Shown: positions 11,361-22,100, counted from the first letter of the stretch. The stretch is 64,000 nucleotides of DNA from Aedes albopictus (GCF_035046485.1 NC_085138.1:267635694-267699693); one strand, 5' to 3'. Program-made: numbers and translations. The notes: generated from the sequence alone by a model not told the origin.

Positions 11361-11754
11361 GGGGCAGTTGTTGAAGAACAGAGTAATCGAGGAAAGTTCG
11401 ACGTTAGAGTCGTTGAAGAACGCAGTTGTTGAGTTCAAAGATAGTCAGTGAGACAGTGGGTCAGTTTCAACGCTAGAGTGTTCAATCTTGGTTCAGAAAA
11501 GACAGTAGTTGTAAAAGTTCAGTTTTTCAAACGTAAGAGTAAAAGTCCAGTTCAGTTTTTTTTTCAACTTCGGTGTAGAAATACAGAAAGGTGATATAAG
11601 AAAAAGTGAATCGTTGTAATATAAGTTAAGTGATGGTTTGTGGTATTTCAATATAGATTATTAAAAAGATATCGTCGGACTGTTATGAATTAAAAGATAT
11701 CACATTCCGTGTAGTGTTTAGTTGAGCCCCTGGACGGTACAGGGCGCTTCAATA

Positions 11755-11772
11755 TGGTGACAGCGCAAAACT
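11755..11772 (+). other. Candidate primer binding site of retrotransposon 1
   Basis: Three bases after the LTR end the sequence reads TGGTGACAGCGC. TGG is the usual start of a primer site complementary to a tRNA CCA end, and the 3-base gap equals that of retrotransposon 2. I cannot assign the tRNA from memory with confidence. Confidence 0.5.
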
Positions 11773-12970
11773 GTTCGACAATTAGAACAGCGGAACGCCA
11801 ATTTTCTGACTGGAAGAAGAAATCAGTGTCAGAATCAGTGCAAACCATTAACATTGAACAGTTTTGAACAATTGAGAAGAAAACAATGTTACAGACTGGA
11901 TGGAAAAGATGAAGTTCGTGGCAGCGCAAGTGATAGTGGAATACAACGTAGCACCGAATAGGAAATGGCAACGCAACAACCTGTGTATGGAACCGAGTGT
12001 CTGGACCAATGGACATAATTCAGCCTGCATTATTTGATGGTATCGTGAGTATTAACCTTTTAAATGATTAAGTGTTTGAGATGGTTTAAAATTTTTGTGA
12101 GGTGGTTTGAAATGAAGGAAATTTTTTACGATATAAACAAAAACATTTTAATTGAAATACTGTTGTGGGAAAAATAAAGAAGTTATTCAAAAATTAATAA
12201 AAAAAAAAAGGGAAATCATAGTGATTTTCAATAAATAATGGAAAAATATAACAACAATAATGATTTCAAGAAGAACAAGTGAATGAAAAATACGAACAAA
12301 TAACACTAGTTAACAAAATCAAGGGAAAGTCGCGGACTTCTGTTAAAATTATGATGCATAATTACGTGCTGATTTTGAAACCGTGTTTAAAATAAGAAAA
12401 CTAAGAAGTACAGTTTTTTTTTATTATACGAGACAATCGCAACCAAGTTTTTTTTTAGAATTTACTAAAATTCGAAAATCTCAAGTTACAATTCACCAAA
12501 TTTAAATATCTTTTTTGCAATAATAGGAAGCTGAATGTAATATGTTTTGAATATCTGATTATTTTTTTTTCTCGTCAGATTAGATATTGATGAGTGTTGG
12601 GAACAATCTCCTTAAATTGAAGCAAAATATTCAATAAATAAAACAAGATTTGTATTTTTCTTTCAAAAAAAAAAAAAAAAAATCTTTATCAGTTGTAGCA
12701 ATGTTGATTCAAAATCGCCAGCTTTGTACGGGATATCGAAAATATTTTCAGCTCTACTGTATTTTTCTTTCCTTATGCTTTCAAACTTAGAGCATAATTT
12801 TACACTAAACATGATTTTCAGCTGTAAACTAGCATTACAATGGAATGGAATCAATTAAAAGTTGAAAAAAAAAATAATAATTTTGTAACTATGCAGCAGA
12901 CCGGCTAATTGTCGCCGGTCGTGTTAATTTGAAAAAAAAAAACAGAATCAGTTAAAATATCAACATAAAA
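11773..12970 (+). other. Untranslated leader of retrotransposon 1
   Basis: About 1.2 kb of AT-rich sequence between the primer-site region and gag. No long + strand frame is present, and minus-strand frames (11690-12016, 12663-12854) have no domains. A 17-A run lies near 12666-12682. It probably holds packaging and translation-initiation signals, but none is recognisable by eye. Confidence 0.55.
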
Positions 12971-13888
12971 ATGACCACGAATACAATGGATGAAATAGGC
13001 AACAATAGTGGAGCGAACAACGCTAGATTTGAATTTCCAATAAATTTTGCTATACAGTGTATTCCAGAATTTCATGGTAGTGCGTGTGAATTAGATGCTT
13101 TCATATATCAAATAAATTGTTTTTTGAAACCCATAAAACGGATAAATGATGCTAGTGAAAGGAAAAATGCAGAAACCGTACTCATTCAAATTGCACTGTC
13201 TAAACTTAAAGGCCCAGCAGCGTTAAAATTTAAAAACATTCTTGCAAATACTTGGGATAAAGTGAAAGATAATCTCCAAAAAGAATTCGGAATTAGTTTA
13301 CAATTGGAAGAACTGTTTAATAAAATAGAGACCCTTGAACAAGGCAAGTGTGAAAGTTTTAAAAACTACAAAGATCGCGTTCTTCAACTTAAGAGGAATA
13401 TTGATGAATTCGAAAAAGATTATATTAAAGATCCTACAATTGAGTCATACGCTCAAAGACATTTAAGAATACATTTTCTAGCGGGATTGGAAGAAATAAA
13501 TTTGAAATTTTTTGCAAAAACGAAAAAAGAAGACTCATTGGAAGATTTGGTAGATTACCTACAAGAAGAATGCATCGATGTGGAACAACAAGAACGCATC
13601 GAGCAGAGATTGAGGGATTCCCACATTGCAGAATCTTACAGGCAACAAAATGAAGAACAGAAATTCATTAATCCACAATGTATTGACCACAACTTTCATA
13701 ACGATAAAAGTAGATTCAACCAGTGCGAAATAGGTTATGAAAAAGATTTTAATAATTATAGATATCTAGGACAACAAGAAATTTATCGTGATGTTTACCA
13801 GATGCCTTATTGGACCAACAGAAATTTTTATGAACGCGACATGGGAATTCAAAACAACAACATTTACTATAATGAGCGAAAAAACTAA
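12971..13888 (+). CDS. Gag-like protein of retrotransposon 1 (305 aa)
   Basis: Predicted structural Gag of a Ty3/gypsy element, which would form the cytoplasmic virus-like particle that packages the RNA. The central part (about residues 30-200) has the helical retrotransposon-Gag look: IPEFHGSACELDAFIYQINCF, then WDKVKDNLQKEFG and the QGKCESFKNYKDRVLQLK segment. The C-terminal 80 residues are rich in Asn, Gln and Tyr and contain no CCHC zinc knuckle, which is a departure from many gypsy Gags. The ATG at 12971 follows AACATAAAA and is the first in frame. The frame ends at TAA 13886-13888, directly after a slippery heptamer. The frame is intact. Confidence 0.85.
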   Translation: MTTNTMDEIGNNSGANNARFEFPINFAIQCIPEFHGSACELDAFIYQINCFLKPIKRINDASERKNAETVLIQIALSKLKGPAALKFKNILANTWDKVKDNLQKEFGISLQLEELFNKIETLEQGKCESFKNYKDRVLQLKRNIDEFEKDYIKDPTIESYAQRHLRIHFLAGLEEINLKFFAKTKKEDSLEDLVDYLQEECIDVEQQERIEQRLRDSHIAESYRQQNEEQKFINPQCIDHNFHNDKSRFNQCEIGYEKDFNNYRYLGQQEIYRDVYQMPYWTNRNFYERDMGIQNNNIYYNERKN

Positions 13889-13925
13889 ATAGCCGGAGGT
13901 TCGTTAATTGCGTCCGATCACTCCG
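13879..13925 (+). promoter_or_regulatory. Programmed -1 frameshift signal between gag and pol (element 1)
   Basis: The heptamer A AAA AAC at 13879-13885 is in register with the gag codons CGA AAA AAC and is followed at once by the gag stop TAA. Eight bases further, CGGAG (13894-13898) can pair with CTCCG (13921-13925) around a 22-base loop. The -1 frame is open from before the heptamer through the pol ATG at 13978, so slippage would fuse Gag to Pol. A AAA AAC is one of the classical retroviral shift sites. The 5-bp stem is weak and any higher structure is unproven. Confidence 0.8.
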
Positions 13926-13977
13926 TCAATCAGAAAATAATTTAGAAAGGCGCTTATATGCTGCAAGTAATAAGAAA

Positions 13978-16900
13978 ATGATGCCCATGAACATAAATAA
14001 GAGTTATAACATACCACAAAAACAATTGGTTCAATTTGATAAATGCATTCCAGCACAAGAAAAAGTATTTATACATTGGACGGGCAACAATCAATTTATG
14101 TTAAATATCCCCACTGTAGAAAGACCATACACAAAAATCAATTACATGATAGACACAGGCTCACAACTAAACATATTAAGATGGGATGCAGCCCCTAGAA
14201 TCGGAGCAACAGACATAGATTATTCTGAATCTGAAAAGTTTTTGATTTCGGGATTCAATGAAAGTCAAACAAGAACGCTCGGATCTACTGAAGTTAGTTT
14301 AATAATTGGGAAGTCTAAGTATAAGATAAAATTTTATTTAGTTCACCACTTAAATGTACATGGTATCATAGGAGCAGAATTTTTGAAACAGCATACATTA
14401 TATATTAGCCAGAACTTTGATTACATAGCCCTACGCAAGCCAGATAGTGTAGAATATAATATTAACAATATTACAACAACAAAGTACGTAATGGTATCAG
14501 ATAAATCTTGTCAGACTGATTTACAAGATAATAGTAATTGTATACAATATGATAGCAATGACAAAAGCTGTCAAGTAAATTTTGATATTGATGAAGTCAT
14601 ACATGATGAAATAGTTACACAGCCAATCGTACCGAAAAAAGATTATTCATGCAATATGTGCCTTTATGAGAAGTATTATGAAGACGAGGAATGCATAAAT
14701 CAACATTTTGATGAAGAATATTATAATAATGGATGTTACAATAAGAATGTAGAGGCCGGGAATCAATATACGCCGGAGGATTTAGATTCAAACCAAGATC
14801 TAAGTTTGATAGATAATTTGAATTATGAACAAATACAAGGTAAAAATCGTATCGAAAAATTGCTAGATACAATTGATTTGAAGCATTTGAAAAGCGCTAA
14901 TTACGACGCAATGGAAAATATAATGGCAAGATATTGTGATGTATTTTATTTGAAAGGGGATCACCTGACAGTAACAGATGCAGCAGTACATGAAATTGAA
15001 ACAACGACTAATGTGCCAATAAATAAAAGGCAGTATAGGTTCCCTGAATCAACAAAGAAACAAATTAATGAGGAAATTGAAGAAATGCGTCGGCAAGGGA
15101 TTATTAGGCCCAGTAAAAGTCCTTGGAATGCACCTGTTTTATGCATACCAAAGAAAGATTTAGACGAAGAAGGAAACAAAAAGCATAGAATTGTGGTAGA
15201 TTTTAGGGCATTGAATTTGATAACTAAACCATTTGTATATCCGATTCCACAAATAAATGAAATATTGGATAGCCTAGGCGATAGCAAATACTTTTCAACA
15301 ATTGATCTGAAATCCGGATTTTATCAAGTTCCTATAGACCCAAGAGATGCTGCAAAAACTGCATTTTCTACACCCAAAGGTCATTTTGAATTCACGAGAA
15401 TGCCTATGGGGCTTAGAAACAGTCCCTCGACTTTTCAAAGACTGATGAACACAGTTTTATTTGAAATTGAAGATGTTAAAGCAATCGTTTATTTGGATGA
15501 TATCATTGTTTTTGGAAGAACAATTCAAGAGCATAACGAGAATCTGATTAAAGTTTTGAAAGCTCTTCGTAAACATAATTTAAAAATTGAACCAGCAAAA
15601 TGCCAAATTTTGAAAACTGAATTGAAATTTTTAGGACATACAGTTGATAAAAATGGTATTCGTCCGCTTGATGGTAATATTAAGGCTATACGAGAAATGG
15701 CAATACCAAAAACTGTAAAAGGAGTGCGATCATTCCTAGGAACAGTAAACTTTTATGGTAAGTTTATACCAGGAATTGCAGAAAAACGAAAACCACTGAA
15801 TGATCTATTGAAGAAAAATGTAAAATTTAACTGGACCCCAGAGTGCCAGAAAGCATTTGAAGAATTGAAAAACTTTTTAACGTCTGACTCTTTGCTAGTG
15901 AGACCAAATTACAAGGACACATTTGTTTTAACGACAGATGCCAGTGAATACGCTATTGGAGCAGTTTTATCGAATGAAAAATCAATTGACAGACCCATAG
16001 CTTACGCTAGTAGGGGGCTTATTGGAGCAGAACGAAAATATTATACAATTGAGAAAGAATTACTGGCCATAGTATGGGCAGTGAATTATTTCCGTCATTA
16101 TATCTACAATCAGAGGTTTATTGTTTACACAGATCATAGACCATTGATCTCAATATGGCATCTAAAAGAAACTTCATCAGTCCTCACACGTTTGCGTTTG
16201 AAATTGCAAGGATTGGAATGCGATATTCGATACAAACAAGGAAAGGATAACGTTGTAGCGGATTTTCTCTCTAGGCTAAATCCTGACAATGAATCAGAAG
16301 AGCAAAGTCATCCAGCCGATGAAATTAAAACCGCAAGGTCGAAATTAATTGCTGTGGTCACCCGACAGCAAACGAAAAGAGCAGAACAAGAAAACGTATC
16401 CAACCAAAAACACCGCGAACGCGATCAAGCGAACAAACAGCTGATGAAAAACTACACCGTTTCTGGCGACAATAACGGGGGCGCGATCGCTGACCGGGAC
16501 CATGAAAGCGAGGGAACCAAAACAAAAACGCAAAAGATGACCTATATGAATGATAGCGTAAATAATAATTGCACGGGTTCCGACCTACGAGGCATAAACA
16601 AGGTGTCAAATATACCTCCAGCAAGTACGAGTGCGATATCGGACGTGGCTGAAGTTGAGGAATCCATTATGGCCGACGTTTTCGATTTATGCAATAACAC
16701 ACATACTAATGACACATTTGCGGCAAGCGCATATGATGAATTTTTAGAGATGTCCAAGAATAATCCAATTGATGTAAATCGATTGAAAATTTCTAGGAAT
16801 TTGAAAAATGCAGATGCTGATTGTAACATTGTAATTTTGAATAGCAGATCGGCATTTAATGAAATCTCAAAAATTATTGATTTACCCCATGGACTGAAAG

Positions 16901-18222
16901 ATTTTTGCGAAGATGGAGTTGTTTCTATTCCAGATAGTAATTTATTCGGAATTATTGTGGAAGGCAAAAGTAATTCAATGATTAATACCAAAGCATTCTT
17001 TTACAAACTTAGCAACTGCTTCAATCAAAATAAAGCGCCGATAACAGCGTCCAAAAATATTCATTTGATTTCGTTCAGAAAGATTAAACAATTTGAAATA
17101 CTTGAGATGATTCAATTTTTAGCTTTGAAAAATCAAATTACGTTAAGCCTTTATAACGCAGATTCGGAACGCACTGAAGTACGTAATGAAGATATCGAAA
17201 CAATTCTTCGAGAATTTCATGATGCTCCCTTAGGCGGACATGTTGGAGCAAGGCGAATGCGGAAACGCATTGGTCTCATTTTTAATTGGAAAAACATGAG
17301 AAGGGATATCGAAAATTACGTAAAACAATGTGATTCATGCCAGAAAAATAAAATTTGTAAATCCAATAGAATTCCGTTAAAAGTAACCACAACGTCATCC
17401 GAGCCATTTGAAAAATTATATATGGATATTGTAGTTCTCCCAGAATCCGAATGGGGCAACAAATATGCGCTGGTCATGCAGGACGACCTTACGAGATTTT
17501 TGGTAGTAGCTCCAATGGACAATCAAGAAGCGGAGACTGTATCCAAAACTTTTGTCGAAAAATTCATTTGTAAATTCGGTACTCCGTTGGAACTAGTGAC
17601 AGACCAAGGAGCAAATTTCATGAGCAAATTTTTTAAACACGCATGCAAAATTTTGAAAATCAAAAAAATCAATACAAGTGCTTATCACCCACAAGCAAAT
17701 CTAGTAGAACGATCAAACAGAGAATTGAAAACATATTTGCGACAATTTGTCGGAGAAAACCCGCAACAATGGGACCAACATCTTGATTATTTTACCTTTG
17801 AATACAATACTACAAATAATAGCTCAACAAGCTACAGTCCGTTCGAACTTTTATATGGAAGAAAGGCAAGGATTCCTACCTCCATATATACTCCAACAAA
17901 TTCAGATCTAACATATAATGACTATTTTTGCGAAATGAAACAAATTCTTAAAAATTTGCATGAAAACGCCAAAAGAAATTTGATTATTTCCAAAGAGAAA
18001 CGTAAAATTATTTATGACAAGAAAACCGAAGAATGGCAACCTATGTGGGGCGAGTTGGTTTTAGTACAAGCAATCCCAACAGGAACAGGTCAAAAACTTC
18101 AAAGTAAATGGAGAGGCCCATACGCAGTAGTTGACCTACCCAGCGAACAAACCACAATCATTAAAAATGGGAACAAATTTGAAAAAGTCCACAATAATAG
18201 GTTAAAAAAGTATAATGATTGA
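13978..18222 (+). CDS. Pol polyprotein of retrotransposon 1: PR-RT-RNaseH-IN (1414 aa from the first ATG)
   Basis: Polyprotein for cDNA synthesis and integration. The aspartic protease has DTGS at residues 59-62. An acidic, Cys-containing spacer follows (about 170-290). Reverse transcriptase carries the YLDD catalytic motif at 505-508, with FSTIDLKSGFYQV before it and LKFLGHTV after. RNase H has TDASEYAIGAVL, EKELLAIVWA, TDHRPL and NVVADFLSR. Integrase has an HH-CC zinc module ending CDSC, then catalytic D1150, D1209 and E1244, and a C-terminal GPYAVV (GPY/F) module. The frame is open upstream through 13886, so translation is most likely by -1 frameshifting from gag rather than from the ATG at 13978. 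A hydrophilic insert (about residues 780-900) lies between RNase H and integrase. No stop or frameshift is present. Confidence 0.93.
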   Translation: MMPMNINKSYNIPQKQLVQFDKCIPAQEKVFIHWTGNNQFMLNIPTVERPYTKINYMIDTGSQLNILRWDAAPRIGATDIDYSESEKFLISGFNESQTRTLGSTEVSLIIGKSKYKIKFYLVHHLNVHGIIGAEFLKQHTLYISQNFDYIALRKPDSVEYNINNITTTKYVMVSDKSCQTDLQDNSNCIQYDSNDKSCQVNFDIDEVIHDEIVTQPIVPKKDYSCNMCLYEKYYEDEECINQHFDEEYYNNGCYNKNVEAGNQYTPEDLDSNQDLSLIDNLNYEQIQGKNRIEKLLDTIDLKHLKSANYDAMENIMARYCDVFYLKGDHLTVTDAAVHEIETTTNVPINKRQYRFPESTKKQINEEIEEMRRQGIIRPSKSPWNAPVLCIPKKDLDEEGNKKHRIVVDFRALNLITKPFVYPIPQINEILDSLGDSKYFSTIDLKSGFYQVPIDPRDAAKTAFSTPKGHFEFTRMPMGLRNSPSTFQRLMNTVLFEIEDVKAIVYLDDIIVFGRTIQEHNENLIKVLKALRKHNLKIEPAKCQILKTELKFLGHTVDKNGIRPLDGNIKAIREMAIPKTVKGVRSFLGTVNFYGKFIPGIAEKRKPLNDLLKKNVKFNWTPECQKAFEELKNFLTSDSLLVRPNYKDTFVLTTDASEYAIGAVLSNEKSIDRPIAYASRGLIGAERKYYTIEKELLAIVWAVNYFRHYIYNQRFIVYTDHRPLISIWHLKETSSVLTRLRLKLQGLECDIRYKQGKDNVVADFLSRLNPDNESEEQSHPADEIKTARSKLIAVVTRQQTKRAEQENVSNQKHRERDQANKQLMKNYTVSGDNNGGAIADRDHESEGTKTKTQKMTYMNDSVNNNCTGSDLRGINKVSNIPPASTSAISDVAEVEESIMADVFDLCNNTHTNDTFAASAYDEFLEMSKNNPIDVNRLKISRNLKNADADCNIVILNSRSAFNEISKIIDLPHGLKDFCEDGVVSIPDSNLFGIIVEGKSNSMINTKAFFYKLSNCFNQNKAPITASKNIHLISFRKIKQFEILEMIQFLALKNQITLSLYNADSERTEVRNEDIETILREFHDAPLGGHVGARRMRKRIGLIFNWKNMRRDIENYVKQCDSCQKNKICKSNRIPLKVTTTSSEPFEKLYMDIVVLPESEWGNKYALVMQDDLTRFLVVAPMDNQEAETVSKTFVEKFICKFGTPLELVTDQGANFMSKFFKHACKILKIKKINTSAYHPQANLVERSNRELKTYLRQFVGENPQQWDQHLDYFTFEYNTTNNSSTSYSPFELLYGRKARIPTSIYTPTNSDLTYNDYFCEMKQILKNLHENAKRNLIISKEKRKIIYDKKTEEWQPMWGELVLVQAIPTGTGQKLQSKWRGPYAVVDLPSEQTTIIKNGNKFEKVHNNRLKKYND

Positions 18223-19163
18223 TTAGCTATGCGTAGTCGTCAATGCATAAATTGATGTAAATATTGAAAAACCAATTATTTCCTTATTACGAATGATTTT
18301 TTGTAAATATTAGTTACTAAATATGTTGTTAAAAAAAATACCATAGGAATAATATGTTAGGATAGAGGCTTGCGTAGGATAGCTAGGAATATTAATTGAA
18401 TTATTATACTAAATAAACAATTATCACATATAACTGTAGTAAGGTTCACAACAAAACGGTTAACGATTGGAGAGCATACGAATTACCTTAATTGAAATTA
18501 TATCGTAACAACTCAAAAGGAATTGATAAAAAAATGAAATAAAAAAATAATGATAATAGCAATAAATAAATAAATAAATTTTATGAGAATATGAAGAGAC
18601 ATAAAGAAATGATAATGATGAATGAATCAGGATAATGAAAATAAGTTTTCGGGAAATTTTGTACAGCTGAATTATAACAAAAATGCGTCCATCAATTCGG
18701 CATGAGTTTGAATGCAAGAACGATTTGAATGTACCGAAGAGCTGAAAAGGGGTAATTTGGGAGGAGTAAACATAACTAAGCAAAATGATTGATTGAAAAG
18801 GGTATATAGAAATTGGGAATGAAGAATTGATATATTGGGAATAATATGATGGGAAATAAAAAGTAATCTTGAAAGGGGAAATATCATTGGGGTATATCGG
18901 GTAACAATAGCGGGGAATGTATAAGAAGAAAAATAATAACTTGAGAGATTCTTGAATAAAGAAGCAGCTCTATTTAACGTTAATACATATGGAATACATA
19001 ATAAATGAGGTTTGAGCAAACAAACAAAAGACATAAATTGTTGATTGAGAGTATTAATAATAAAAAGAATCAATGACAACAAACGAACGATTATTCTCTG
19101 AAACGATAAAGCAAAACGGATTAAACAAAAAAAAACCCAGATTGATCCACCTAGTGGTGGTAG
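18223..19163 (+). other. 3' noncoding region of retrotransposon 1, left part
   Basis: AT-rich sequence directly after pol, without any + strand frame that could be env. A 198-codon frame on the minus strand (18672-19268) runs antisense to the element and into the nested insertion, so it is unlikely to be a gene. Confidence 0.6.
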
Positions 19164-19412
19164 TGCCTTTCTCGTCGAATATGTACTCATGAACTTTCTG
19201 TCGACGTTAGCCAAAATGTTCCTGAATCCTGATAATACTTTATATAGAAAAACAACAATTTTAAACAAGATTTTAACAAATCCATGATCGATTTTGGAAA
19301 CTTATTCATGGTACATATTCCGATGTAATGTTCAAGAGCAAAGCAGAGCTGAAAAATATCAGACCTCTCAGTTGACTGCTTGACCACCTTAACCCTGGTC
19401 GTATATTGGGGT

Positions 19413-19797
19413 CAGAGATGCCAGATACACAGATTTTTCTGTATTATACAGATTTTTGACCTACTATACAGACAAGATATAGAGTACAGAAAAATACAGA
19501 ATTTTGAAATGTTATACAGATTTCTCATGAAAGCATGAAATTTAAAGCTTTTTGCAATAAATTTATTAATTTATAAATTGTTGCTTAAACTTTAAAGAAT
19601 TTATGAAAATTTGTACGTTTTCACACACGTTTAAGAAAAATAAATACCTGCAAAAGTTTTAAACTGTCAGAAAGTAGTATATTTTTGTTAGTTCCTTGAA
19701 ATCTAGGACTCTCGGTGTCTGCTATACCCTTAAATACGGCGATACAGAAAAATAAGTAATGATATAGATTTTTGATAAAAATAATCTGGCATCTCTG
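19413..19797. mobile_element. hAT-like MITE (385 bp, 8-bp target duplication)
   Basis: Perfect 14-bp inverted repeats CAGAGATGCCAGAT (19413-19426) and ATCTGGCATCTCTG (19784-19797) bound the unit. The 8-bp duplication ATTGGGGT lies at 19405-19412 and 19798-19805. A CAG start with an 8-bp duplication is typical of the hAT superfamily. The interior is AT-rich with repeated ATACAGA words and no coding capacity. It interrupts an older repeat reading TTGGGGTCATTATGACTCC. Confidence 0.85.
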
Positions 19798-20239
19798 ATT
19801 GGGGTCATTATGACTCCATTCCATGCACTACGGCAGCGGGGTGAGCGTCAGCTAATGCATGAAGAAGGTCAACTCTATTCACAATCGTAGATCACTTTGT
19901 GATCTTCGCCATTGTTTATTTCAGTACACTTTAGGCTATGTTTTATTACCAAATGTAACACGATTCATGTAAAATGTGATTTTCTTACGAGAAAAATGCA
20001 GAAAATGTAAAAATTTCCATTCAAGTTTCAGTCGCAATGAGAAGAGCGAGGGCTCAACCAGCCGCACCCAAATTGTGAGCAGTAATTTTAGAAGCAAAAG
20101 TAGATTGAAGTTTGAAAATTGATAAGGTGTTGATGCGATTAGATTTTAATTTTTCCATAAAACGTTGATCTATCCTACTATGCATTTACACCGCTGGAAT
20201 CTGAAATGGTGTGATTTGAAGATATCACTTTGGTCACGA

Positions 20240-22100
20240 TTTTGTTCTCTTGAATATATGAAGACTTTGACGATTTGATTTATCGCTTTGACATTTATTT
20301 TGTTCACTTTTATAATTCCGCTATTTGATGTGCAGCTTGCATGGGTTTTGTTAAATTTTACGTTTGACCACTTCCGGTGGGACACCTAGAACCAATTTTG
20401 ATTGTCTCAAATGTGGTCTGAGATTATGTTCTTGTTAACTGGTAATCGAGTTAACTAAAAAGCTGAAAATTAATGTGATCTGATGCTATTTTCTTGCTAA
20501 CAGATCAACAATTTTTTGAATAACCACGATATTATGTATCGCTCGCATGCATGATTTTGGTTTCTTCTTCTTCTTTATGGCTCGACGTCCCCACTGGGAC
20601 TTGGCCTGCCTCGCTTCAACTTAGTGTTCTTTGAGCACTTTTCCACAGTTATTAATTGTAGGGCTTTCTTTGCCTGCCATTGCATGAATTTGTATATTGT
20701 GAGGCAAGTACAATGATACACTATGCTCAGGGAGTCAAAGCCTTAACCACTAGGCTAACTGGAGACTTCTATTAAATCACTTCCGAAGGAACACCCGCAA
20801 CCGATTCCGAAATATTATTACAAGTTCTAGATATGGCCTGAGACTATTTTCTTGTTGGCCTTACATCAGATTATAAAAAAACGCAGCTATGGTTCAGTTC
20901 CCGTCTATATTTTACCACTTCCGGTGGGCTACTCGTCTAGTCTCTAGTTCTGGAACACTATCGGTTCTCCCAAATATGGTCTGAGATTATTTGTTGGCTA
21001 TTGTTTATCATGTTACTGCATAAGTCATTGATATGTTACATGTATTGGTTCTCTTTTACATTTGACCATTTCTGGAGGGACAACCGGAATCGGTTCCGTA
21101 ACACACTGATATGGCTTGCGTCTATTTTTTTGCAACTGTTCATCATGTTACCTAAATAGCCGTGATACCTCAATCGCATGCACGGGTTTGCTTTCACTTT
21201 CGGCTCGGAACCGGTTGCGGAACACTACTGATAGTCTCTTAAATTATCTGAGCCTATTTGCTTGTAAACGTTTGTTAGGTTATCAAAAAAGCCGCGCTTT
21301 GCTATGTCGCATGCATGGGTTTGGTACAATTTTATATTCAGCCGCTTTTGGAGGGGAACCCGGAACTTGTTTCGGAACTACTGACAGTCCATAATGTGGT
21401 CTTAGCAAAAAAGGTAATCAAGTTGTCGGAAAATCTGTGATTTGATGTGCCGCATGTACAAACTATGTCAAATTTTATATACGGCCACTTCCGGCGGAAC
21501 TCCCGGAACCGGTTCCGCTACACTACTGGCTCAGATATGGTCTGAGTCTATTTTATGCCAACCTTTCATTATCACAAAAGCCGCCCTTTGATATGCCAAA
21601 TGCGTGGATTTGGTTCACTTTAATATTTGGCCACTTCCGGCAAGACACCCGGAGCCGGTTCCGGAACACAACCGGTTCAGATATGGTCTGGGACTGTTTT
21701 CTTGCTAACTGTTCATCAGGTTACCGAAATTGCCGCAGTTTGATGTGTCGCATGCATGGGTTTTGATCACTTTTTTATTTGACCACTCCCAGCGGGTCAT
21801 CCGGAACCGGTTCCGAAACTCTACCGGTTCAGATATGGTCTGAGTCTTTTTTAATGCCAACCTGTCATTGGATTATAAAAAAGTCGCGCTTTGATATGTC
21901 GCATGCATGGATTTGGTTCACTTTTATATTTGGCCACTTCCGGCGGGACATCCGGAACCGGTTCCGGAACACTACCGGTTCAGATATGGTCTGAGACTGT
22001 TTTCCTGCTAAACGTTCATCAGGTTATCCAAAATGCCACAGTTTGATGTGTCGCATGTATGTGTTTGTTACATTTTTATGTATGGCCCCTTCCAAGGGTA
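20240..22100 (+). repeat. Tandem array of ~148-bp units carrying CCGGAACCGGTTCCGG
   Basis: A motif like GGCCACTTCCGGCGGGACA recurs near 20371, 20778, 20920, 21066, 21195, 21343, 21487, 21632, 21784, 21936 and 22085, mostly 142-152 bases apart. The longer first gap is explained by the SINE at 20561-20766. Units share AGATATGGTCTGAG, TTCATCAGGTTA, a TGATGTGTCGCATGCATGG segment and, in the best copies, the palindrome CCGGAACCGGTTCCGG (for example 21952-21967). About ten diverged units are present. Confidence 0.8.
20561..20766 (-). mobile_element. tRNA-derived SINE, Feilai-like
   Basis: Read on the minus strand, the head near 20766 has TTAGCCTAGTGGTTAAGGC, which matches a tRNA A box (TRGCNNAGYGG). 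The tail carries AACACTAAGTTGAAGCGAGG and GTCCCAGTGGGGACGTCGAG, which I recall from the Aedes Feilai SINE family. A poly-A-like GAAGAAGAAGAAACC ends it near 20561. A B box is not evident, so it is degraded. It sits inside the tandem array. Confidence 0.65.

Larger units (their letters stand above)
9862..11751 (+). repeat. 5' LTR of retrotransposon 1 (1890 bp)
   Basis: Starts TGCAAAGACC and ends GGCGCTTCA. Positions 9862-11364 match 24595-26097 with no difference noticed. Positions 11374-11600 do not match 26108-26318, and 11601-11751 matches 26319-26468 with several substitutions. Repeated frames inside the LTR (for example 9861-10199 and 10777-11109) recur in the other LTR; none has a recognisable domain and they are treated as noncoding U3. 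Confidence 0.9.

Noticed and set aside
14615..17522. Minus-strand frames under pol of element 1
   Set aside because: They are shadows of the coding frame.
17602..17709. Integrase of element 1 with one residue fewer between the second Asp and Glu than the classical D,D(35)E
   Set aside because: Element 2 has the same spacing, and HPQANPxERVN-type integrases in insects share it, so it is a lineage feature rather than damage.
18672..19268. 198-codon minus-strand frame after pol as a possible env
   Set aside because: It is antisense to the element, runs into the nested insertion and has no envelope hallmarks.
20740..20766. tRNA gene suggested by an A-box-like TAGCCTAGTGG
   Set aside because: There is no B box, cloverleaf or acceptor stem; it is the head of a SINE.
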